Source of the DNA: Saururus chinensis
Taxonomy: Eukaryota > Streptophyta > Magnoliopsida > Piperales > Saururaceae
NCBI GenBank assembly: GCA_035235625.1
Contig: CP141145.1
Span: 24,058,563-24,122,562, forward strand
DNA length: 64,000 nucleotides
Direction: 5' to 3'
The notes under the pieces were generated by a model. It did no database searches and was not told the DNA's origin. It worked only from the letters and a program-made list of their open reading frames with translations. Position numbers and translations under genes: made by a program. Shown here piece after piece: positions 1 through 11,267 of the stretch. Every line of letters starts with the position of its first letter. The stretch's first letter is position 1.

Positions 1-2255
1 AGAGAAGCTGCAATTGCTAACTGACCTACTTTCCAAGTAAGATAACATTCTATGGTTAAATATAGACTGCTAGATCATAACGTACAAACTATTTTGAGGA
101 AGTAGTTGGAGCATCTGCCAGATGGAAACTTACCCAATGCAAACATAATAAGCACAATACTTAAGGCTCTTGCTAAGGTTAAATATACTATGACAGTTGC
201 TACCAGTCAGATATTGAGCAATGTTTCCCTAGATTCGCCATAACCAGTAGACCAAACTCGTTAATATGTTTTTTACCAGAAGAAGCAATGAGACAATAAG
301 ACAAAATTCCTAATCCATACTTAAGAGATGAGCTCAAGAACCACAGTAATCTCTTGGCTATCAAACAGGAAAAGCTTTCCACGTATTTTGTAGAAATTAA
401 GCTAGAGGACCATTATCTGCAAGGAAAACCTACAAAATCTGGGGTTTCAATTATGCTGTAACTCCCACATGCTAGCAATCTCTGCATAGACTGCAGAAGC
501 TAAAAAAAACACTTGGCACATTGAGCATGATGATCCTCATCTTCTAAGTAGGGTGTCATCTCAGGCAGTATACTAGATTAGCAATTGAGTAACGTTTTCT
601 GCAACAGCAATGATTCCCAGTGCTCGAATGCATCATTTCCAAGCAATCTCTTTAACGGTCCAAGTGGTACAAGCTCATTACACTGTTACATAGTGTGCGA
701 AACAACAATAAGATAGAAGAATGTGTGTACACATGAAGAACAATGCCCTTTTTTTGCAAACAAACCAGAAACAATCGCAAGCCTCCCCTTCTATCAAGGA
801 TGATAAGATTCTCCTCATAAATGGCTTCTAATGCCAGAAACTGCAAGCCACCAAATAAAAATGTCAGCACTTTCAAAACAAAATAGAAGTATATAGTCAA
901 ATGCATCGTGGGACAAAAAATACCATAAACCAACTCAACACATACACATTATGCCAAGAGTTCACTCACTTCATTATACAGAGCTTTGTATTTCAGCTTT
1001 GATTTATTTTTGCGTTTAAGAAATGGGTGGAAGACATGTAATAGTACATTGTTTTGCAAAACACCTGGGGCTAACGTGCATACCATTGATTGTCAAACCA
1101 AAGAACAGGTAAAATAGAATAATACTGGATAGGAGCTTGTATGTGGACTGTGGAGGTTATATAGTACATTTCTAGTACTACTGATTCAACAGAAAAATTC
1201 TAGATTTTTTAAGCAGCAATAGCGATTTTGAATAAATCCATGCAAGTACTAAGTCAAGTCAGCTCATCGATTTTGATAAATTGCAATAGATATCTATACA
1301 GGTGATTTAAATGCATAGCAATAGCGATGAAAGCTTATTCCACCAGCTGATTTTCACAAAATTTATTCATCATTAAGACACACAAAACTGCAATTACAGA
1401 AACATGCGGCTCAAATTTAAGAAGACCCACTTCTTCAATTTGATTAACAAAATTTAAGGGACACGCAAACTTTGAAAGCCACTTGCAGAGATCAACAGAT
1501 TAAGAAGACCCACTTGACATATGATCCAGGCATCAAATCTGCCAGTTCCAATGCTACAGAATCATATTCTGATTTAATAAGGCATAGATGAATTGATAAT
1601 ACTACTAAATTACTAATGCCTTCTAAAATACCAAATGTAGTACTTTGGATGCAAAACATTCCGACCCACATGGCCCTTTTATGGTAACATATGGAGAACA
1701 AAAGAGTTCAACAAATTTATAATAAGCCAAAGGAGAAGTACTTCCTCATTAAAATAAAGAACATGCATCTGTTTTTTTTGCTTGACTAAGAAAAAAACGA
1801 TTTTCATGCTGAAAATTCCAAATTGTATTACAAAATTGATCAAATGTTTCAAACAGGAAATAATTAGGCATTAAAAAAACACAAGCAATTCCCAAAACGT
1901 CTAATGAGCATGGATCTGTTCACCAGAGACGCATACGGTAATGCACATACCCATTAAACAGTAGAAGAAATGAAAAACCCAATTGCCAAATCGTCTTGTA
2001 AACAGATGCAATATGCTGTTGATAAACTTATGCAATCGTCCAGTAAATCCACAGATTTCTGCGTACCTGAGAGAAAAGTGATGCAGCCAATCGAGGGTCC
2101 AATTGAAAGAAGAGGGCTTCACGCACCAGTCTCCGGGGTTTCCTTTCTCTTTAATCGAACAAACTAGATTTGGATCGCCATGGAAGATGTACGTGAACTT
2201 CGCCGGGGCCGTTTGCCTGAAGTCGCTCAAGGCGGAGGTCATGGCGCTGGCCTCT
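1..2255 (-). other. AT-rich stretch with a possible RWD-domain exon (766-840)
   Basis: No complete gene could be traced here. One minus-strand block, 840 down to 766, looks like a real 75-bp exon: it follows a TTGCAG acceptor, ends at a CTG|GTTTGT donor, and reads in frame as LALEAIYEENLIILDRRGGL, which resembles the start of an RWD domain (acidic helix, then a strand). RWD domains occur in GCN2-type kinases and RING E3 ligases. I found neither the following RWD strands nor the conserved YPxxxP motif, so this may be one exon of a longer minus-strand gene or a relic. A minus-strand open frame starting at 2242 might be a first exon, but I do not recognise its product. Confidence 0.3.
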
Positions 2256-2428
2256 TGGATTCGGGGTCGGGACTTAGGGAGAGCGAGAACGAGAATGAAA
2301 ATGGGACTTATCGGGCTCCCGCAGTGGAGCCCGAGCCCAATTCGTTTCTCCTGAGCCCGATAGCAGCCCGTTTGTAATTAGTTATATGGGCTCGGGCCGG
2401 GCTGGTCAAATGGGCTCAGGGCCCGTTT
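2256..2428. repeat. Dispersed GGGCTCGGGCC-rich repeat, copy 1
   Basis: About 170 bp running from the GGATTCGGGGTCGGGACTT side to the GGCCCGTTTGCCAGCCCTA side is shared with 28973-29138. One end, read on the minus strand, starts TAGGGCTGGCAAACGGGCC, which is the style of many plant hAT-type and other short element ends, but I could not find a matching inverted end. Both copies lie just upstream of a minus-strand open frame that could be a first exon. Confidence 0.6.
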
Positions 2429-3176
2429 GCCAGCCCTACATTGGATAGTGTTTTATTGGTGTTAGGAAGTTGCCCAACATAAGACTCCCATATCCTTAAA
2501 TAAGAAGCCCATGCTCTCTCCTCTCTTTCTCTTTCTCCTCCCTCTCTCTTTCTCTCTCCATTTTGTCCCCCCTTGTCCCCTCTTTTCCTTCTCATGTTCG
2601 TTCAATCATCTCCATTCTTTTTATGATTTTGCATGAACCCCCATTGAAGAATTATTGGAAACCCTAAGCCATTGAATTCTCTACCATTTGAGCACCAATT
2701 TGGAGGTTATTCTCAACTTGTGAGTCGCAAAAGGGATTGTTTTGCAGTGTTGGACTGTCTCAAGGAAAATTGGTTTTCCTTCAATCCTAATGAATTGTTG
2801 TTGGTTTTTTATTTGATGCCTAAGTGGAATTGGTGCAACTTAGGGTTTTTTTGCATGGAAGAGGCTTTTTACATCAACTTTAGAGTTTTTAGATCTACTT
2901 GAAAAGCACGTGATCCGCACCCATTGATTCTTCAAGCTTATATAAGTTTTGAACTTGAATTTTGTGCATGAATTTATAAAGCCTTAACTTCTTGCTATAT
3001 GAAAAAAAGTTTAACCAATTGTTACAGCTGATTCTAGTTTTTTTTATTACTGAGGGAAGACATCTAATAAGTAATTTATACTCTTTTTGTCCTGTATTAA
3101 TTGCACTAATAAAACAAAATATTCCGTATTAATTACTCCGTTGGCATAATTTAAGCCGTCGGATAGGCAAAATAAA
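2429..3176. other. No gene recognised; CT-rich tract
   Basis: A pyrimidine-rich run of about 90 bp (2510-2600) is followed by AT-rich sequence. A 76-codon plus-strand frame at 2672-2902 has no motif and no splice context, so I do not call it a gene. Confidence 0.4.
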
Positions 3177-3707
3177 ATGAAGCAAACCCAAAATTCTCGT
3201 CTTCTTCGAGGGGCGAACAAAAATGAGACGAAGAGAGAATGGGGAGCGGCCTCTCCCGCCTCCTCGGCACCTCCTGCCTCTGCCCCGCCGGCGGCGTGGA
3301 TCTCGACTGCGCCGCCTCCGATCAAGGAGTTGAACTTCACAAGCCCAGCATATCATTTCCCAACCAGGCTCTCCTCTCCTCTTCCCATCTCTTCTCTCTG
3401 CCTCTGCGACTTCTACTCTGCACTAATGGCGGGCTCCAGCGTTCTTGGACGGCTGACCAGAGGATGATGAACTGGCTTCTCTGGCGGACGTGGAGGAGGC
3501 CTGCTTCCCCGGTAAAGGCCCGGTCTACCCATCCTTTGAGAGGCGGAAGCCAATTTTCAGAGCGTTTCCTTCTTCTGTATCCTGTCACTAGCCCAGGTCG
3601 GCGAGGTTTCATGACTCCTGATTCGGAGAGGCCCATCATTTTCTACATGCATGCTTGCTTTCTCTGTAGAAAGCCGCTCTCTCAGAACAAAGATATCTTC
3701 ATGTACA
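3177..3707 (+). pseudogene. Composite gene fragment ending in an FLZ (FCS-like zinc finger) half-domain
   Basis: The 3' end, about 3645-3707, encodes CFLCRKPLSQNKDIFMYR and stops at a TACAG|GTTAGC donor. This is the first half of the plant FLZ domain (CxxC then the DIFMYRG turn), a SnRK1-binding scaffold domain, cut at what I recall as its usual intron position. The second half (GDTPFCSxECR) is not found downstream. Immediately before CFLC the expected HFL(D)AC is disturbed by what looks like a 4-bp CATG duplication, so the upstream frame is not continuous. The GC-rich sequence before it (ATG at 3239, and a frame around 3470-3540) does not look like FLZ protein and may come from other genes. 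I read this as a chimeric, non-functional fragment. Confidence 0.5.
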
Positions 3708-3846
3708 GGTTAGCATCACCTTCCGCTGGTTCTGTCCCTTCGATTTGCCTATGTCTATTCTCCTTTAAGCTGATAACGTTTTGGGTCCGTGTCTACTGGT
3801 CATCTGTTTCAGTCAAGATGTTTTTCTGGGCTTATGGGTTTTTTTT

Positions 3847-4330
3847 TTAGGAAAAAAATGAGGCTTTTTGAACTTCCGACTCAAATTCCTTTTCCACCTC
3901 AGCCCTTCCTCTCACCGGCGCTTCCAGATCCAATCTCATCCTGCCAGCTTCTCCCATGAACTCCACATTCGTCTTTCGCAGATCCTCCACCTTCAGTTTC
4001 AGCAAGCCGACTTCTTCATCCCGGGAATCAAGATCTCTTTCACAAAGAAGCCGATCCTTGCCTTTCAGGACTTCCCCGATGCTCACCTTTGACTCCGCCT
4101 TCTCTGCGTCCAACTTTGCCTTTAGTTTCTCCTTCTCCACCTGAAACCGCTCCAGCTTCTTAATGAAACCATGCTTATCCCTCTCTGGGCCGGTGACCAG
4201 CTCCCGCAAGGCATGAGACAGGATGGTGCGTTCGACCGTCTGTTGAACCTCGGACTCGATCGATTCGTCCAGCAGGAGGGAAGTCTAATGGAGGAGGACT
4301 TGGTTGTTGAGGGAGGCGCGAGTGAGATGG
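3847..4330 (-). pseudogene. Fragment of a coiled-coil protein gene
   Basis: The minus strand encodes about 120 residues, preceded by about 20 more in frame, that are almost entirely heptad-like: strings of Glu, Lys and Leu such as KLERFQVEKEKLKAKLDAEK and EEVGLLKLKVEDLRK. The frame closes after a short unrelated tail at 3847. GC content and codon choice look like real plant coding sequence rather than the AT-rich surroundings. The type is that of plant long coiled-coil proteins; I cannot name a family. It sits only about 140 bp from the FLZ fragment on the opposite strand, as in a composite of captured gene pieces. Confidence 0.45.
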
Positions 4331-4371
4331 GAGCGGAGGGAGTAAGGAATTGTTTATGATTTATGCAAAAT

Positions 4372-4509
4372 TTCTAATTGATTTCTTCTTCGGTCAAATT
4401 ATATAAAAAAGTTATGTTTTGGTCACTATTTTTCCAAATCTAGTCTAATTGATTATTCTTCGGTCAAATTATATAAAAAAGTTATGTTTTGGTCACTATT
4501 TTTCCAAAT
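4372..4509. repeat. 70-bp direct tandem duplication
   Basis: Two near-identical adjacent copies of a 70-bp AT-rich unit. The core TTCGGTCAAATTATATAAAA recurs with a 70-bp offset, and the copies differ at only a few bases, so the duplication is fairly recent. Confidence 0.85.
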
Positions 4510-5641
4510 TGAGTTTGTCAATAAGTGGAATTAAATGAGGATTAATAGCTCATACAGCTTGTTAATAAGGTTATATACAGCTTTTGTTGGTCAGGTTATT
4601 TTGTTATTTCATAAGAATTGATCAAAATAATGTTTAAGTTGCATGTTTGCTTGATCTTTATTATTGCTATTAATTTACTTTCTAAAGTCGTTTATGTACC
4701 ATATCTTTGTGCTTTCGATGTTATGTCTCTTTATTTGTTAGTTGCTATTCTTATTTTTGCTTATACTAGTTGGGCAAATGTTTTTCAATATGTCAATGAA
4801 TAAGTTGGAAATTGACCTCCTATTAATATTTGTCTTCTTAAGACATGAAAAAATTAATTTTTTGGCATTGAGATATATGAATTGTAGAAATGTTAGACAA
4901 AGTTAACATGATTTCTAATGGCATATTACACATTATTTTTTATTAGTAATTATCATAATTACTTATCTTTTTTCAATTTTCTTATATGTTTTACTTCGGT
5001 ACACCATAGTTGTTAGCCTCATTATTCTATTATGGAGAAATAAAATTCATTATTTTATGACCCCCTTCGCTAAAAGTCCTGCATCCACTCTGACATGCAC
5101 AACAATATATCATGGGGTATCCAAGCTCCTTTTATCACCATATAAAACCTTTTACTTTGATTTCTTTATATGGAGATTAGTCATTGTTATACGGAGGAAG
5201 CGTTTTTTATACTACTTGCTCAAAGTGAGCCAAACTTAAGGAACACATGTAAAACGCTTATTTTTAAGATTAGGTGCACACTCTGCCATACATTAGCGTG
5301 AGTAGTAATTGTGCTAATATGTGTGCCATCAATCTTGAAAATGAATATTTACATGTGTTCTTTATGCTCGGCTCATTGTTAGAATGGAGCATAAAAAACA
5401 CTTCCATTGTAGGGAGGCTAACATTGCTGCAGACATTTAGGCAAATTTTGCAATCATGTAATAGGATGCTGGACTCCACATTTAATTAAATTCTTGCTCC
5501 TTTAATAGTGTCCTTCCTGTGCAAAAAAAAAAAAACAATAACTACATAATGATATTGTCAAAAAAGAACTACTCTATATGCCACACACACGAAGATTCAA
5601 TGCCACATAGAAACCCGTCCCCCTCATCACACCTCTACTAA
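4510..5641. other. AT-rich intergenic DNA
   Basis: I see no gene here. The open frames at 4618-4803, 5057-5239 and 5274-5489 show no domain, no splice context and low-complexity composition. Confidence 0.5.
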
Positions 5642-6808
5642 GGTGCTGTTTGGGTATGGAATCAAGGGAAAATTCCGACGGTTCCATCACAATTCAGCAT
5701 TGAATCATTGGAATAATGTTTGGATAATGAATCTTAATGGAAACAAAAATTCGGACTAAAACATGATTCAGTCGGGTTTCCGTCCTGAATCATTGAATAG
5801 AATCATGAGGAGATTTAGTCGTTTTTGTAAAAATGTGTAAAAATAGAAACACGCATTATCGTGTATTTTCGGCCTTTACCCCTCACTTCGATTTGGCCCG
5901 ATCTTTCCTCTTCCAAATGTCTTCCCTCTTCCCGAACTCCACCCCCATATTGTCTTCCTCCGCAATCAACAAGCTGTAGTCCTCGGCAGTCGTGCACCAC
6001 CCGCTTCTGCCATCTCCCCCTTCCGAAACTCCTTCCCTATATTCGGCTAATATCTACCCGCCCAACCCCTCAATCCAGTCGTCTCCCTCCCTATTCCCAA
6101 ACTCCACCCCGATCATCTCTTTCGTAGTCTGATTCAACCATTTGCCTTCAGCAATTCACCATCCGCTTCCGCCATCCAATTCCGGCATATGCTATCCCAT
6201 CTCTGAGCATCTACCCGGCAGAATTGCATCTCTCCCGGCGCAACAAATCTCCAGATCGCCCACAATTACTTCTAGCCGTCTCTTCAGCATCTCATCCAGC
6301 GGCGCTCTTCTGCCAGACAAAGCGATTTGATCTTCTTCTAGAATGTGCCTCAATCTTATTTTCTTCCAAAACGCACCTCAATCTAATCTTCTTGTAGAAC
6401 GGTAAAGCCATTCTTTTTTCCTTTTCTTCTCTTAAATTCGATTTTTTCTTTTATTGCTTACTTGTTTTGGCCTTCGTAGATGATGAATAGGCGATTCCCC
6501 CAAATATCTATGCCATGTAAAAACTGAAATTTTTTTTATCTGATCTGCATACGATTTGGATTCCAAAAAATACACAAATTCCGTACCCAAACATGGTTCT
6601 ATCAAAACAATTCCATTCAAATGGTATATTTGCCAATTTACCTAAAAATTCTAAAGAATCTAACCTTAAACACAATTCACTATCCAAACACGATTCCATA
6701 TGAAAAATTTCATACCCGAATAAAATTCCGATTCTATATTGAATTGGCGGAATTAATTCCATAAATTTTTGATTCGCTAGCGAATTGATTCCGTACCCAA
6801 AAAGCCCC
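5642..6808. mobile_element. Non-autonomous PIF/Harbinger (Tourist-like) element
   Basis: The left end reads GGTGCTGTTTGGGTATGGAA and the reverse complement of the right end reads GGGGCTTTTTGGGTACGGAA, an imperfect terminal inverted repeat that continues a few bases more. A TAA trinucleotide flanks both sides (5639-5641 and 6809-6811), which is the Harbinger target duplication. There is no transposase: the C-rich interior (about 5880-6340) has no recognisable domain and may be filler or captured sequence. Length is 1,167 bp. Confidence 0.8.
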
Positions 6809-6863
6809 TAAATTGGCCCAAATGAATGGTTTTACTAAATTACCACTTCATTAGAAAGAAATA

Positions 6864-6967
6864 CTCTCTCTGCCCCATATTAATAGCTCTATTTAATTCT
6901 TTAAAATAAATTAAAATTATTTTATTTTAAAAAAATAAATAAAGCTATTAATATGGGACGGAGTGAA
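6864..6967. mobile_element. Stowaway MITE in the 3' flank of the CYP80B-like gene
   Basis: This is a 104-bp near-palindrome. One arm has CCCCATATTAATAGCTCT and the other AGCTATTAATATGGGACGGA, ending in the CTCC(G)TCC-type Stowaway terminus with TA on both sides. It begins only 11 bp past the P450 stop codon, so it very probably lies in the 3' UTR. Confidence 0.85.
6921..6926 (-). promoter_or_regulatory. Possible poly(A) signal AATAAA for the CYP80B-like gene
   Basis: On the minus strand AATAAA occurs 53 bp past the stop codon, inside the Stowaway MITE. Plant poly(A) signals are loose, so this is only a candidate. Confidence 0.35.
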
Positions 6968-6978
6968 TATCAATTATC

Positions 6979-9677
6979 TCACTCAATTGCTTCTTGCACT
7001 CTTGCTTTGGGGACGATCAGTAGGGGAGGTTCCTTTTGCAATGTCAACCCGAACTTCTCTTCCATGATCAACTGGCTAGGGTCCATCCCATCTGGCAGTC
7101 CTATATCAAAGTTATGCACCACAGAAGCCACAATCAGATGAATGAACTGGGTGGCCAATGGTATGCCCGGGCATATCCTTCTCCCAGCACCAAAAGGGAT
7201 GAGCTCAAAATCATTCCCCTTATAGTCCACATGGGACTTCAGAAACCGATCCGGAGAGAACATTAGTGGTTCTTCCCAAACACTTGAGTCTCTTCCAATG
7301 GCCCATGCATTCACCATAATCTGGCAGTCCTTTGGGATTGTATAGCCAAGCAGTTGGCATGATTCTAATGCACGGTGGGGAAGGAGAAGTGGAGTCGGGG
7401 GGTGTAGACGAAGTGTCTCTTTCACGCAGGCTTGGAGGTAAGGTAGGCGAGGAAGATCAGTTTCCTTGACTGGTCTGCAGCCAATTTTTGTGTTGAGTTC
7501 TTGCTTAAGCTTGGACATGATACTGGGGTTCTTGATGAGTTCTGCTACAGCCCATTCTATGGTGGACGCACTGGTCTCTGTTCCAGCGCCAAACATTTCC
7601 TATTGTATCAGATAGTAAGGTTAGCCGTGCATGATTGCCATTAAAATAAATACTTCCTCCCTCCCACGTTAATAGTTCCATTTCGTTTTTCATAGTGAAC
7701 GTTCACTTAAAAAAAATCTAAATGGAGGTATTAATGCGGGACAGAGGGTGTACACAGATAATCCATTGCCTAATAGCTTAAGCTATTATAAAAAATGGTA
7801 TCAGAGCTCCATGGGTTTGGGAAGTATTTAACTAGGGATACCACTCGGGTCGGGTAACTGGTAAACCCGACCCGACCCAATCCTAATAGGTTGGGTTTAA
7901 TTTTTAAAAATAACCCTAATGGGTCGGGTCGGGTTTTAGTGATCTAACCCGACCCGACCCGAATATAAATATAAATATAAAATTTTTATTTTTTAATATT
8001 ATTTTTTTAAAAAAATTGAAAAAAAAATAATAAAAATATATAAAAATTATTTTTTTAATCTATTTGGGTCAAACGGGTCAGGTTCGAGTCGGGTCGGGTC
8101 AAGTTAGGTTCGGATCACAGCTTTGTGATGTGGGTTCGGGTTTGACAAAACCCGACCCGGTGACATCATTATATTTAACAATTCTATGGTTGTGATTGTT
8201 TTATTATTCCAATGAAAATTTCTAGCACGATTTAACTATGACACCAAATAATACAGAATATTATGTAGTTTGTATTTTCAATTATGGTAAGAAAGAATTT
8301 TTAAATTCCAATTTTAGATGATAATATTAATTATGTGTTCTAATTATGTGTTTATACAAAAATAGTTTTCGAAGAAATAAAATTTAAAATAATAAAAACC
8401 CATACATGAGTTTTGGTTGGACTTAAAAAATGGGCCTCATGCAAGGTTCACTTGGCTTACTTATCCAATCCAATAAAAACTCATGTATGAGTTTTGATTG
8501 TATGTTTTTTATGTGTAGATATTATTTTCTATAGAAATCCATAAAAGTATGGTACAACACATAAAAATACCCAAGCATGTTCTCCTCGAAAAGTTCATTA
8601 AGACATATCTTGAAATATCTTTAAAAAAGTATTTCCTCTTTCAACATTAATTATCTAGATTTGAAAAATTATTCAAGATTAATTGTCCTATTTCATGTTA
8701 ACTTTGTCGTAGTAATGAGTGGATGAGGTAAAAAGAGTTAATGTACAGAGTAAAAAGGTTAACAAATTGGGTTTCTTAAATGAGGGAGTATCATTACTAG
8801 GAAGAGTGTTGTGTTGAGAGCTTACCATGAGCAAAGCATTAATCTGGTGATCATTTAGTTTAGCCTCCAGCAGAACACCAACAAAATCATGACTTGCTTC
8901 ATCATGCTTGCTCTCTCTGCGTTCTCTGATTATAACATTCCATGTATCATATATCTGCTGAAGACAATGTCCAACTGCTTTCCTCTGCCCAAGAAAGTCA
9001 GTTTCTCCCAGTATTGGAAAGTAGTCAGCTGGATTGGTGGCATTCCCCAGCTCCATTAGCCTCCATATATGCCCCTTCATCTCTGCACTCCCACTCTCAG
9101 GATCAGCCAAGTTGAACACATCCTTGGAGAACATCAAGTGACCAAATATGTTGAACAGTGTACCAAACACTACCTCTGCTACTTTAACAACTTCTCCTTC
9201 TTTCCCTCTCAAGAACTCGACCATTTCCGCAGACTTCACTTCTCTCAGGTGGGCCTGAGCCTCAATCATCTTCGGCGAGAAGAGCTCAGTCCGGCAGATC
9301 CTCCGGAGCATCTTCCAGTAGTCATTGCACTCGGACCACACCATGGAGTATTCGACATGGTTCTTGATCCTGAAGTTGTGGAACACGTACCGGCCGGAGA
9401 AGACGCGATCGTGGGTCTTAAGGATCTCGGCAGCAGCTGAATGCGACGAGGCAACGACCGCCGTCTGGGCCCCGAGCTTGAGGGTGAAGAGATGGCCGTA
9501 GGATTGGGCCAGGGCGGCCAGTGTGGCGTGGGGCATGTCTCCTAGTTGAAGGAGGTTGCCCAAGAAAGGCCATGGATAGGGGCCTGGCGGAAGGCCCTTT
9601 GGCCGAGGGTCTCTCAAGACGAAGTAATAAATGAGGAAGATGAAGGAGAGCAAGAATAGAAAAGAGAGAGCATCCAT
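6979..9677 (-). CDS. CYP80B: Cytochrome P450, CYP80B-like; likely N-methylcoclaurine 3'-hydroxylase
   Basis: Two exons, 9677-8826 and 7599-6979, joined in phase 0 (ATG|GTAAGC donor, AATAG|GAA acceptor; intron 1,226 bp), encode 490 residues, the usual P450 length. In order: a membrane anchor (about 3-21), the hinge PPGP (30-33), the I-helix AGTETS (289-294), ETLR (345-348), and the heme loop FGAGRRICPG (420-429) with Cys 427. From memory, SGRYVF, VWSECN, CRTELF, STIEWA and FGLTLQKEPPL are typical of CYP80B rather than CYP80A or CYP80G. CYP80B enzymes sit in the ER and 3'-hydroxylate (S)-N-methylcoclaurine on the way to reticuline. The gene looks intact. Its intron holds a Stowaway MITE and a CCCGACCC-rich repeat. 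It is head-to-head with a matching methyltransferase gene. Family confidence is high; the exact substrate is inferred. Confidence 0.93.
7653..7750. mobile_element. Stowaway MITE in the P450 intron
   Basis: A 98-bp element flanked by TA on both sides, with ends CTTCCTCCCTCCCACGTTAA and (reverse complement of the right end) CACCCTCTGTCCCGCATTAA. It lies 50 bp past the splice acceptor of exon 2 in the plus direction, i.e. near the 3' end of the intron. Confidence 0.8.
7841..8166. repeat. CGGGTCGGGT-ended repeat in the P450 intron
   Basis: Left end GGGATACCACTCGGGTCGGG; the reverse complement of the right end reads GATGTCACCGGGTCGGGTTT. The ends are inverted and rich in GGGTC. Related ends occur near 42574 and around 47190-47370, so this is a small dispersed family, probably a non-autonomous DNA transposon. 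Confidence 0.55.
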
Positions 9678-9904
9678 TAGAGGGCCTTAGCGATTGAAGC
9701 TAAGTAGTTGTAGGAAGCTGTTTGGCTCACTTAAATGACAAGAGGATCTCATTCCTTACGCTAGACTCACAATGACCGCGAACCATAAAAATACAAAAAC
9801 GTTTCCGGAGAACTGTTGGATATATTCCTAACTTTCTCTCTCATTAATTTAATGTGGCATCTTCTCATCAGTCACTAAGCCTTGTTCTGTACATGAAGTC
9901 CTTT

Positions 9905-9992
9905 TCTGTTGGGGCAAGTGGAAAACTGGCACAAGATCTTTCTGCTGGGGCAAGTGGAAAACTGGCACAAGATCTTGCTGCTGGGGCAAGTG
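9905..9992. repeat. 36-bp tandem repeat, about 2.4 copies, in the divergent promoter
   Basis: The unit contains GGGGCAAGTGGAAAACTGGC and ACAAGATCTT; copies run 9905-9940, 9941-9976 and a partial 9977-9992. The first two differ at one base. It lies about 230-315 bp upstream of the P450 start codon. Confidence 0.9.
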
Positions 9993-10051
9993 CATGATTG
10001 TCTCAAGTGCCCACGAGATCCTCGCCTCTAACAGCCGGATTAGCAGCTATG

Positions 10052-10057
10052 CACGTG
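10052..10057. promoter_or_regulatory. G-box CACGTG
   Basis: A palindromic CACGTG in the context GCACGTGGGA, about 375 bp upstream of the P450 start. It is a bHLH/bZIP-type site by sequence; function is not shown. Confidence 0.45.
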
Positions 10058-11014
10058 GGAAGAGGCACTACATCATGCCAATCTGAGAATTTTGCCTGAA
10101 CGTCTAAATTACGTCTGCCTGTAGCTTCCAAATAAAAACTACACCCGGTAGGCCCACCACCATGTGAGCGGACGGAAAGAGGAGGCCTTTGCTCTATCTG
10201 CTTCTTCCTCTTCCCAGGAATTCACTATTGAAGATTTAAGTCGTTTCTATATACGATTTTATCCTGTTTCTATTTTATTTATTATCCCCGAAAGTAACCT
10301 TTCTCTTTCCTTGGGCAGTACCTCGCAACAAGATTCATTTGTGCCTTTTTATTGATTTTGACGATTGGATCTCTTTATGAATGGAAAAGGGGGTGCTGCC
10401 TTGCTACAGTTGACGTCCTATGTAGACCTCCTGCTTCTTAGCACTCAATCTCACCCTTAAAGACTATGCATAGGAAGATGACTCCCTCTTTGAAGTCTCT
10501 CTCTTCTAGACCACTATACATGGACACTTTGGTCACTCTCTCTCTCGGCGCTCTTAACCTCCCTTACTTCTTAAAAAAGAAAACAGTATATTAAAAAAAA
10601 TAAATAGATTTATCCCTTACTTAATCACACAAAGCTCTTCGAACCTTACTTTTTCGTACCAGACACGTCTCTAAAATTTCATGTCGTTTGACTCATTTGC
10701 GACGGGTCTCACCATGCTTGCTTTTCTTTCTCTTTCTTTTTTGAATTAAGTTCCATCAAACTATACCTGACATAAACATGGGGCCGGAACATTTGACTGG
10801 AAAAACGTTCCTATTTGAGTCATTTCTTTACAAATTTGTTATACTTGAAGACATGATTGAAAGCAAGTTCTTCACGACCATGGAATCAACATCCAGTATA
10901 TGTTGTCCGGTTTCTTTACCAACTCATCCAAAGAAGAATTTTTCATGCTCCTTTCTTATAATGAGTCTAATTTAAGGATACATGTAAGCCCTTTAATATT
11001 TAAGATTGCTAATA

Positions 11015-11020
11015 CACGTG
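11015..11020. promoter_or_regulatory. G-box CACGTG
   Basis: A palindromic site in the context ACACGTGT, about 360 bp upstream of the methyltransferase start, roughly mirroring the distance of the other G-box from its gene. Confidence 0.45.
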
Positions 11021-11259
11021 TTAGAGTATTTTAGTACTAATATCATTTATGCTAATATGTACTCTAGTATGTTGACTATTAATCTTATGAATGAAAGGTT
11101 TTATACATTCTTTACAATAGTCTCAGTGTCAGAATATTAAAAATGCTTTCTTCATACAAATGGAGTTATTGGCTGTATATGAGAAATTAGGTTTGAAGCC
11201 AGTGAATCTTGCTCAAATTTCATCATAAACTACAGGAGGTTTCTCCTAGACGGTTTGGG

Positions 11260-11267
11260 TATATAAA
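11260..11267 (+). promoter_or_regulatory. TATA box of the O-methyltransferase gene
   Basis: TATATAAA lies 112 bp upstream of the ATG at 11379, which would place the transcription start near 11290-11300 and leave a 5' UTR of about 80-90 bp. Confidence 0.65.

Noticed and set aside
9069-9454. Plus- and minus-strand open frames inside the P450 exon 1
   Set aside because: They are out-of-frame shadows of the CYP80B-like coding sequence.
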